From Burkholderiaceae bacterium (GTDB lineage Bacteria; Pseudomonadota; Gammaproteobacteria; Burkholderiales; Burkholderiaceae_E), in contig JAJPES010000008.1 in assembly GCA_021166725.1 (NCBI GenBank), positions 39,752 to 103,751 of the forward strand: a stretch of DNA of 64,000 bases, given 5' to 3'. Shown here in pieces: positions 58,192-64,000 of the stretch; the first letter of the stretch is position 1; each line of letters starts with the position of its first letter. Made by a program: the position numbers and the translations under genes. The notes beneath the pieces were generated by a model. It had not been told where the DNA came from. It did no database searches and was given only the letters and a program-made list of their open reading frames with translations.

Positions 58192-59408
58192 ACGCTATCG
58201 GGTGGCTCTCCTCGCTCGCCGCCATCGTGGCGCTGTCGCTGGGCACCGCGCCGGCGTGGGGGCAGAAGAAATACGATCCGGGCGCGAGCGACACGACGAT
58301 CAAGATCGGCCAGACTATGCCCTACAGCGGGCCGGCCTCAGCCTACGGCACGATCGGCAAGGCCGAGGCGGCCTACTTCGCGATGATCAACGAACAGGGC
58401 GGCATCAACGGTCGCAAGATCGAGTTCATCTCGCTCGACGACGGCTACAGCCCGCCGAAGGCGGTGGAAATGGCTCGTCGCCTGGTCGAGCAGGACAAGG
58501 TCCTGTTCCTGTTCGGCCCGCTGGGAACGCCGTCGAACACGGCGATCCAGAAATACATGAACGCGAAGAAGGTGCCCCAGCTCTTCGTGGCCACCGGCGC
58601 AGCGAAGTGGAACGACCCGAAGCACTTCCCGTGGACGATGGGCTGGCAGCCGAACTACCACACCGAGGGGAAGATCTACGCGCAGCACATCCTGCAGACG
58701 AAGCCCGACGCGAAGATCGGCATCCTCTACCAGAACGACGACTTCGGGAAGGACTACGTCGGCGGCGTGCACGAGGGACTCGGCGACAAGGCGAAAGCGA
58801 TGATCGTCGCCGAGGTTTCCTACGAGGTGACCGACCCCACGGTCGATTCCCAGATCGTCGCATTGCAGGGCTCCGGCGCCGACACCTTCGTGAATGTCGC
58901 CACGCCGAAGTTCGCCGCGCAGGCGATCCGCAAGGCCTGGGACATCGGCTGGAAGCCGGCGCAGTACCTGACCAACGTCTCGGTGGGCGTCGCTTCGGTG
59001 ATGCAGCCGGCCGGCCTGGAGAAGGGCGTGGGCATCATCTCGTCCGCCTACCTGATGGAACCTACCGACCCGGCCTGGCAGGACACGCAGGCGATGAAGG
59101 ACTGGCGCGCATGGATGCAGAAGTACTACCCCGACGGCAACCTGAACGACAACACCAACGTCTACGGGTACACCGTGGCGCAGACGATCGTCCAGGTGCT
59201 CAGGCAGGCCGGAGACGACCTCACGCGCGCCAACGTGATGAAGCAGGCGGCAAGCCTGAAGGACTTCGCGCCGACGACGATCATCCCGGGGATCCGGATC
59301 AACACGTCGGCGACCGACTTCGCACCGATCGAATCGGTGCAGCTGACGCGCTTCGACGGCAAGTCGTGGGTGCGTTTCGGCGACGTGATGGGCGACGCCG
59401 CGAAGTGA
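58188..59408 (+). CDS. ABC transporter substrate-binding protein (LivK-like), copy 1
   Basis: The 406-residue protein starts at 58188 (ATGA overlap with livM) with AGGAG 7 bases upstream. It has a signal peptide of about 25 residues ending APAWG-Q, then a type I periplasmic-binding fold with TIKIGQTMPYSGPASAYG near residue 36 and GILYQNDDFGKDYVGG near 178. It belongs to the amino-acid/amide group (COG0683-type). The ligand is unknown. Its paralogue follows 52 bases later, after a strong hairpin. Confidence 0.92.
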   Translation: MNAIGWLSSLAAIVALSLGTAPAWGQKKYDPGASDTTIKIGQTMPYSGPASAYGTIGKAEAAYFAMINEQGGINGRKIEFISLDDGYSPPKAVEMARRLVEQDKVLFLFGPLGTPSNTAIQKYMNAKKVPQLFVATGAAKWNDPKHFPWTMGWQPNYHTEGKIYAQHILQTKPDAKIGILYQNDDFGKDYVGGVHEGLGDKAKAMIVAEVSYEVTDPTVDSQIVALQGSGADTFVNVATPKFAAQAIRKAWDIGWKPAQYLTNVSVGVASVMQPAGLEKGVGIISSAYLMEPTDPAWQDTQAMKDWRAWMQKYYPDGNLNDNTNVYGYTVAQTIVQVLRQAGDDLTRANVMKQAASLKDFAPTTIIPGIRINTSATDFAPIESVQLTRFDGKSWVRFGDVMGDAAK

Positions 59409-59419
59409 CGGGATAATCG

Positions 59420-59449
59420 GTGCCGGCGGCGCAGGCAAGCCGCCGGCAC
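59420..59449 (+). terminator. Perfect 11-bp hairpin between the two binding-protein genes
   Basis: Arms 59420-59430 and 59439-59449 are exact reverse complements (GTGCCGGCGGC and its partner) with an 8-base loop. It lies 12 bases after the first gene's stop and no U-tract follows. In binding-protein operons such stems often stabilise the upstream mRNA or reduce read-through, which would set the ratio of the two proteins; this is inferred. Confidence 0.6.
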
Positions 59450-59460
59450 GAGAGGATTCC

Positions 59461-60666
59461 TTGAACCCGTTCCACGCATCGCTCGCAACCGCACTCGTCC
59501 TGTCCTTCGCCGGCGGCGCCGCCCTCGCGCAGAAGCGCTACGACCCCGGCGCCTCCGACGCCACGATCCGCATCGGCCAGACGATGCCGTACAGCGGGCC
59601 TGCCTCGGCCTACGGGACGATCGGCAAGGCGCAGGCCGCGTACTTCCGGATGATCAACGACCAGGGAGGCGTCAACGGACGCAGGATCGAGTTTCTCTCG
59701 GTCGACGACGGATACACGCCGGCGAAAGCGCTGGAGATGACGCGCCGGCTCGTCGAGCGCGACGACGTGCTGCTCGTCTTCGGCACGCTGGGCACGCCGT
59801 CGAACTCGGCCACGCGCAGGTACCTGAACGATCGGCGGGTGCCGCAACTGTTCGCCGCCACCGGAGCGGCGAAGTGGAACGACCCCGCACACTATCCGTG
59901 GACGATGGGTGGGCAGCCCGACTACCGCACCGAAGCGCGGATCTACGCGCAGCACATCCTGCGTACCAGACCCGATGCGCGCATCGGCGTGCTGTACCAG
60001 AACGACGATTTCGGCAAGGACTACCTGGCCGGCCTGCGCGACGGGCTCGGCGCGCGCGCCGGCGAGATGATCGTCGCGCAGGCGTCGTACCAGGTGAGCG
60101 ATCCGACCGTCGATTCGCAGATCGTGATGCTGCACGGCGCCGGCGCCGACGTCTTCGTCAACGTGAGCACGCCCCGGTTCGCCGCGCAGGCGATCCGCAA
60201 GGCGTGGGACATCGGCTGGCGGCCGGCGCAATACCTCGCCAGCGTTTCGGTGAGCGTGAACTCGGTGATGCGCGCGGCCGGGCTCGACAAGGGCGTCGGC
60301 ATCGTCTCGTCGGCCTACCTGATGACGGCCGACGATCCGGAATGGAGCGATGCGCCGCAGATGCGGCAATGGCGCGAGTGGATGGCGAAGTACTACCCGG
60401 AAGGCGACACCACCGACTACCTGAACGTCTACGGCTACGTCAGCGCGCAGCTTATCGTGCAGGTGCTGCGGCAGGCGGGCGACGAGCTCACGCGCGAGAA
60501 CGTGATGCGGCAGGCGGCAAAGCTCGATCGCTTCGCGCCTGCGATGATGCTGCCCGGCGTTACGGTCACGACCGGCGCCGACGACTTCGCGCCCTTCGAG
60601 TCGCTGCAGTTGATGCGCTTCGACGGGAAGTCATGGGTGCGCTTCGGGAAAGTGATCGGGGAGTAG
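59461..60666 (+). CDS. ABC transporter substrate-binding protein (LivK-like), copy 2
   Basis: The 401-residue protein starts with TTG at 59461 ((M)NPFHASLATALVLSFAGGAALAQ), with GAGAGG 5-10 bases upstream, and has a signal peptide ending ALA-Q. It is about 70% identical by eye to copy 1 along its whole length, from YDPGASD to the final FDGKSWVRFG, so the two arose by tandem duplication. Many Lys residues of copy 1 are Arg here. Differences cluster between about residues 105-125 and in the C-terminal third, so ligand preference may differ. Confidence 0.9.
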   Translation: MNPFHASLATALVLSFAGGAALAQKRYDPGASDATIRIGQTMPYSGPASAYGTIGKAQAAYFRMINDQGGVNGRRIEFLSVDDGYTPAKALEMTRRLVERDDVLLVFGTLGTPSNSATRRYLNDRRVPQLFAATGAAKWNDPAHYPWTMGGQPDYRTEARIYAQHILRTRPDARIGVLYQNDDFGKDYLAGLRDGLGARAGEMIVAQASYQVSDPTVDSQIVMLHGAGADVFVNVSTPRFAAQAIRKAWDIGWRPAQYLASVSVSVNSVMRAAGLDKGVGIVSSAYLMTADDPEWSDAPQMRQWREWMAKYYPEGDTTDYLNVYGYVSAQLIVQVLRQAGDELTRENVMRQAAKLDRFAPAMMLPGVTVTTGADDFAPFESLQLMRFDGKSWVRFGKVIGE

Positions 60667-60682
60667 GAGCGCCCGCCGGAGG

Positions 60683-61297
60683 TCAATCCCGCAACCCTTG
60701 TGCCGCCGCGTCGATCGCCGCCCGCAACTCGTCGTAGCTTCGCGTCACCGGGAACTGCGGGAACTGCTCCGCGATCGCCTCGGGCGGATGGATGAAGAAG
60801 CCCGCATCGGCGGCGGCGAGCATGCCCGTGTCGTTGTAAGAGTCGCCGGCAGCGATGACGCGGTAGTTCAGTCCCTGCAGCGCCTGCACGGCGGCGCGTT
60901 TCTGCTCCGGCATGCGCAGGCGCCAGCCGCGCACGAAACCGGCCTCGTCGACGTCGAGGCGATGACACAGTAGCGTCGGGCGCCCGAGCGCGCGCATCAG
61001 CGGGTCGGCAAACTCGTAGAACGTATCGGACAGGATGAACACCTGGTAGCGCGCGCGCAGGTCGTCGAGGAACTCGCGCGCGCCGGGCAGCGGACCCATG
61101 CTCTCGATCACGCGCTGGATGTCGCCAAGCGCGAGGCGGTGCCTGGCGAGCAAGCCGATTCGAAAGCCCATCAGCTTGTCGTAATCGGGCTCGTCGCGCG
61201 TGGTTCGCGAAAGCTCGGGAATGCCCGTTCTGCGCGAGAACTCGATCCAGATCTCGGGAACGAGAACGCCTTCCAGATCGAGACACACCACCTGCAT
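60683..61297 (-). CDS. thrH: ThrH, phosphoserine phosphatase/homoserine phosphotransferase (HAD family)
   Basis: The 204-residue HAD protein starts MQVVCLDLEGVLVPEIWIEF. DLEGV carries the nucleophile Asp in the ThrH-type DxEG variant of the DxD motif. VFILSDTFYEFA is motif II, and VIAAGDSYNDTGMLAAADAG with its GDSYND is motif IV. ThrH, described in Pseudomonas, dephosphorylates phosphoserine and can move the phosphate to homoserine. It faces the PaaK-like gene divergently with a 197-base gap, in which I see no clear regulatory site. Confidence 0.92.
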   Translation of the reverse strand: MQVVCLDLEGVLVPEIWIEFSRRTGIPELSRTTRDEPDYDKLMGFRIGLLARHRLALGDIQRVIESMGPLPGAREFLDDLRARYQVFILSDTFYEFADPLMRALGRPTLLCHRLDVDEAGFVRGWRLRMPEQKRAAVQALQGLNYRVIAAGDSYNDTGMLAAADAGFFIHPPEAIAEQFPQFPVTRSYDELRAAIDAAAQGLRD

Positions 61298-61494
61298 CGC
61301 ACGGCTCCGACGGTTCCGACGCCGGCCGGCGTCGCGCGGGCGCCATGGTAGCGCAGCGTGCGCGCGGCGTTCTGCGTGCGATGCGCGCGGTCGCGGTGCC
61401 GCGCCTGCCACGAAGCGCGTCCCGAGGTCGGGGCGACCCCGCCGGCACTGATCCGCATCAAGACCCGGGGTTCGATGCGCGCTAGATTGCAGCG

Positions 61495-62955
61495 ATGACC
61501 GAGCCGTTTCCGCCCAGTTCGTTCGTTGCCCCCGATCCCTTCGACTGGTGGCGCGGCGGCTGCGAATGGGTACGCTGCAGCGCGCGGCTGCAGGAGTTGT
61601 GGGCCGATCGACTGAGCAGCGCGCAAGCGCGACGCGGCAAGCGCGACGCGCGGCTCGCGTCGCTGCTCGCGCACGCGCGCGCCCACTCGCGCCTGCTGGC
61701 GCGTCACTGGCGGGGCGTCTCGCCCGACGCTCCGCTGCAGGCACTTCCGCCGAGCACTCGCGGCGAACTGATGGCGCACTTCGACGACTGGGTCACCGAT
61801 CCCGGGATCCGGCTCGACGAAGTGCGCCGCTTCGTCGCCGACCCTGCGCGCGTCGGCGAAGCCTTCCTCGGGCGCTATGCGGTCTGGACGAGTTCCGGCA
61901 CCACCGGCGTGCCCGGCATCTACGTGCAGGACGAGGATGCGCTGGCGATTTATGGCGCGCTGCTCAGCGCGCAGGCCGACTTCGCGCCCGCCTCCGATCC
62001 GCGCAACTTCGGGAGCACGACGCGCCTGGCGCTGGTCGCCGCCACCGGCGGCCATTTCGCTGGGGTCGTCTGGTGGCAGCGGCTGTGCCGCATGTACCCG
62101 CTGCTCGCCGCGCAGGCGCGGGTGTTCTCCATCCTCGAGCCGCTCGATGCCCTGTGCGAGTCGCTCGCCGCATGGAATCCGACGTCGATCGCCACCTACC
62201 CGACCGTGCTCGCGCAACTGGCCGCCGAGCAGCGCGCCCACCGGCTGCAGCTCGCACCTCGAACGCTGCTCAGCGGCGGCGAGGCACTGTGCAGCGCCGA
62301 ACGCCACGCGATCGAGCAGACTTTCGGCTGTCCGGTAGTCGAAGACTACGGCGCTTCCGAATGCATGAACATCGCACACAGTTGCGGCTCGCACCGGCTG
62401 CACCTGAACGACGCGTGGGTCGTGCTGGAGCCGGTCGACGAGCGAATGAACCCGGTATCGCCCGGCGAGCCGTCTTTCACCGTGCTCGTCACGAACCTGG
62501 CCAACCAGGTGCAGCCGATCGTGCGCTACGACCTGGGCGACAGCGTGACAATCGGCGCCGAGCCGTGCGACTGCGGCGACGAGCGTCCGACGCTGCAGGT
62601 GAGCGGACGCGCCGACGACGTGCTCGAATTCGACGCCCGTCACGGCGAGTTCGTGCGCGTGCTGCCGCTGGCGATCGAAACCGTGCTCGAGGAGGACAGC
62701 GGCCTGTCGCGGTTCCAGCTGACGCAGACCGCGCGCGACGAGCTGCGACTAAGGATCGAGTGCGCCGACCTGCACGAGCGGCGCAGCGCCTTCGATCGTG
62801 CGGAGCAGGTGCTGGCGCGCTTCCTGGCGAAGCAGGGGGTCGCGAAGCCGGTGCGCCTGCATCTCGACGACGAGGTGCCGCAGCTGGACCGGGCCAGCGG
62901 GAAGCTGCGGCGGGTACGTGCGAGGACCCGTGGCAGCAGCGGGTCCGCGGCGTAG
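61495..62955 (+). CDS. PaaK-like adenylate-forming enzyme (AMP-binding), substrate unknown
   Basis: The 486-residue protein resembles phenylacetate-CoA ligase and coenzyme F390 synthetase. The AMP-binding loop WTSSGTTGVPGIYVQ lies near residue 130, SGGEALCSAERHAIE near 260, the adenine-binding DYGASECMNIAHSCG near 284, and the hinge YDLGDSVTIG near 345. A C-x-C-G pattern (PCDCGDERPTL) near 360 and SGRADDVLEF follow, as in PaaK-like proteins. No phenylacetate genes or acyl carrier are near, so substrate and acceptor are unknown. Confidence 0.85.
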   Translation: MTEPFPPSSFVAPDPFDWWRGGCEWVRCSARLQELWADRLSSAQARRGKRDARLASLLAHARAHSRLLARHWRGVSPDAPLQALPPSTRGELMAHFDDWVTDPGIRLDEVRRFVADPARVGEAFLGRYAVWTSSGTTGVPGIYVQDEDALAIYGALLSAQADFAPASDPRNFGSTTRLALVAATGGHFAGVVWWQRLCRMYPLLAAQARVFSILEPLDALCESLAAWNPTSIATYPTVLAQLAAEQRAHRLQLAPRTLLSGGEALCSAERHAIEQTFGCPVVEDYGASECMNIAHSCGSHRLHLNDAWVVLEPVDERMNPVSPGEPSFTVLVTNLANQVQPIVRYDLGDSVTIGAEPCDCGDERPTLQVSGRADDVLEFDARHGEFVRVLPLAIETVLEEDSGLSRFQLTQTARDELRLRIECADLHERRSAFDRAEQVLARFLAKQGVAKPVRLHLDDEVPQLDRASGKLRRVRARTRGSSGSAA

Positions 62956-63011
62956 CGGGACGAATCCCGCGGCTTCGCCGGGCCACCTCACCGGCCCGAT
63001 CGCAACGCAGC

Positions 63012-63098
63012 CTAGAGAACGACGCGATCCGCGATATTCAAGGACGCGGCAAGTACCTTCAGGTCCTCGATCGTCGCGGGGCGACTGGCCTCGCTCAT
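63012..63098 (-). pseudogene. Probable remnant of a nucleotidyltransferase gene (28 codons)
   Basis: A frame that starts with ATG at 63098, overlapping the previous gene's stop (ATGA), reads MSEASRPATIEDLKVLAASLN and then stops 7 codons later. The TIEDLKVLAASLN pattern is like the N-terminus of small nucleotidyltransferases (…LEDLK.L…LN..GV.Y…GG), whose GG/GS and DxD catalytic residues should follow but are missing. I read it as a truncated gene left after a deletion. It could also be a genuine short peptide. Confidence 0.45.
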
Positions 63099-63340
63099 CG
63101 GCCCGAGCGTGCCGAGTCGAGCGCAGCCATGCCGGCTGCCAGGCATTGCGCGCGTTGTCGATCCGCCTCCTCATGCGTCCGGAAGCGGTAGACGCCCTTT
63201 GGAATGAAGGTGGACCCGCCGCCCGAAAGCCGGATCGAGGTGTCGATCAGGCGCGCAAACTCCTTCAGCGCCTCGCCACTTGCGTGGAAGGTGATCTCAC
63301 GTTCCCTGCGTCTTCCTACGACTCGCACTGCACCGCCCAC
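63095..63340 (-). CDS. Small uncharacterised protein, possible partner of a lost nucleotidyltransferase
   Basis: The 81-residue frame begins with GTG at 63340; a second GTG at 63328 is possible. The central part SGEALKEFARLIDTSIRLSGG and FIPKGVYRFRTHEEADRQRAQ reads like a real, charged, helical protein, and PKGVYRFRTHEEAD resembles short proteins encoded just before nucleotidyltransferase genes. A TATACT -10 element lies 17-22 bases upstream of the GTG (63357-63362). I do not know its function; an antitoxin-like role is a guess from the arrangement. Confidence 0.55.
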   Translation of the reverse strand: MGGAVRVVGRRREREITFHASGEALKEFARLIDTSIRLSGGGSTFIPKGVYRFRTHEEADRQRAQCLAAGMAALDSARSGR

Positions 63341-63356
63341 GCTGCCGATTCAGGCC

Positions 63357-63362
63357 AGTATA
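63357..63362 (-). promoter_or_regulatory. Possible -10 element for the small gene at 63095-63340
   Basis: TATACT on the minus strand (5 of 6 to consensus). The -35 region is poor. The upstream 154 bases to the ssb stop hold no gene that I can support. Confidence 0.35.
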
Positions 63363-63516
63363 GCGACGCGGCAAGACACACAAGGTTTGAGCGCTGCGCC
63401 GCCACGCGTTCGGCCGGTCGGAAAGGAGACACCGCAAGGGTCAGCGCCTGCCGCGCGAAACACGGCGATGCGCCCTGCCGTCCTCTACGCGACCCTGTCC
63501 ATAGTCCGACAGCCTC

Positions 63517-64000
63517 CTAGAACGGAATGTCGTCGTCCATGTCGTCGAAGTCGTGCGCCGGCTTGCGCGCCGCCGGCGCTGCGGCGCCGGCACCGCCCGC
63601 GCCGGTACCGCCCGGGGCGCGCGCCGCCATCGGCTCGCGTTCGCGCTCACGCGCGTAGCCCACGTCGTCGGACGGAGCCGATCCGCCACCGTCGCGCGAG
63701 CCGAGCAGCTGCATCGACTCGGCGATGATTTCGGTGGTGTAGCGGTCGTGACCGTCCTTGTCCTGCCACTTGCGGGTCTTCAGCCGACCCTCGACGTAGA
63801 CCGGACGCCCCTTCTTCAGGTACTCGCCCGCGATCTCGGCAAGCCGGTCGTAGAAAACGACGCTGTGCCACTCGGTTTCCTCGCGCTTCTCGCCCGAGGC
63901 CTTGTCCTTCCAGTTGCGCGTGGTGGCGATGCGCACGTTGCAGATCGCGCTGCCGCTGGGCGCGAAGCGCGTTTCGGGATCGCGGCCGAGATTGCCGACG
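63517..64000 (-). CDS. ssb: Single-stranded DNA-binding protein, 5' part outside the window
   Basis: The frame runs off the window's right end; the first visible residues are [33 protein letters not shown], which is the usual SSB OB-fold strand after the missing MASVNKVIIVGN-type start. [24 protein letters not shown] and [17 protein letters not shown] follow. The tail is Gly/Ala/Arg-rich and ends [11 protein letters not shown], the acidic tip that binds partner proteins. SSB protects single-stranded DNA in replication and repair. Confidence 0.97.
   Translation of the reverse strand, partial: VGNLGRDPETRFAPSGSAICNVRIATTRNWKDKASGEKREETEWHSVVFYDRLAEIAGEYLKKGRPVYVEGRLKTRKWQDKDGHDRYTTEIIAESMQLLGSRDGGGSAPSDDVGYAREREREPMAARAPGGTGAGGAGAAAPAARKPAHDFDDMDDDIPF

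Overview
The window is a gene-dense, very GC-rich chromosomal segment of a Gram-negative bacterium, most like a betaproteobacterium of the Burkholderiales. The evidence is the complete division and cell-wall (dcw) cluster with the betaproteobacterial tail (ftsZ, a peroxiredoxin, lpxC, a small membrane protein, DciA, secA, argJ), the rnpB gene just upstream of mraZ, a pyrC/DUF3025 pair, and LpxC plus mDAP-type MurE, which imply lipopolysaccharide and a meso-DAP cell wall. The genus cannot be fixed from the sequence alone. No phage, insertion sequence, CRISPR array, tRNA or rRNA was seen.

Region 1 (1-7.9 kb): a partial Nudix hydrolase, a DUF815 ATPase, argJ and secA on the minus strand; dciA on the plus strand; then a small membrane protein, lpxC and a peroxiredoxin on the minus strand. 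Region 2 (8.1-25.4 kb) is the dcw cluster on the minus strand, transcribed mraZ-rsmH-ftsL-ftsI-murE-murF-mraY-murD-ftsW-murG-murC-ddl-ftsQ-ftsA-ftsZ. Most neighbours overlap by 1-7 bases, so translation is probably coupled. A pair of GTGGG repeats 5 bases apart upstream of mraZ fits MraZ autoregulation. Region 3 (25.7-30.5 kb, minus): tartrate dehydrogenase, glycerate kinase, pyrC and a DUF3025 gene form one overlapping string that runs into the 5' end of rnpB.

Region 4 (30.6-34.0 kb): a lipoprotein, an Atm1-type ABC exporter and an acyl-CoA thioesterase. Region 5 (34.1-42.2 kb, minus) is a fatty-acid beta-oxidation set: a TetR regulator, acyl-CoA dehydrogenase, a DUF2147 protein, a bifunctional hydroxyacyl-CoA dehydrogenase/enoyl-CoA hydratase, a hotdog thioesterase, a thiolase and a second enoyl-CoA hydratase. 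Palindromes with CGAACG/CGTTCG arms occur on both sides of the regulator gene. Region 6 (42.5-48.8 kb): an SLC13/DASS-type transporter, then a plus-strand set of an MscS channel, a cation/proton antiporter, a GCS2-type carboxylate-amine ligase and a class I glutamine amidotransferase-like hydrolase.

Region 7 (48.8-54.6 kb, minus): fmdB-like, DUF502, aspS, nudB, an endonuclease/exonuclease/phosphatase protein and clsB, probably one operon. Region 8 (54.8-60.7 kb, plus): a branched-chain amino-acid-type ABC importer (livG, livF, livH, livM) with two tandem duplicated binding proteins. Region 9 (60.7-64 kb): thrH, a PaaK-like adenylate-forming enzyme, a small protein beside what looks like a nucleotidyltransferase remnant, and the partial ssb gene.

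Most of the window is housekeeping. The parts most worth a second look are non-coding: a long homopurine/homopyrimidine inverted repeat after ftsZ, a nested palindrome and a shared 25-base motif between genes, 30-base tandem repeats, and the rnpB/CDS overlap. The channel-antiporter-ligase-hydrolase set at 44.6-48.8 kb is the best candidate for an uncharacterised functional module.
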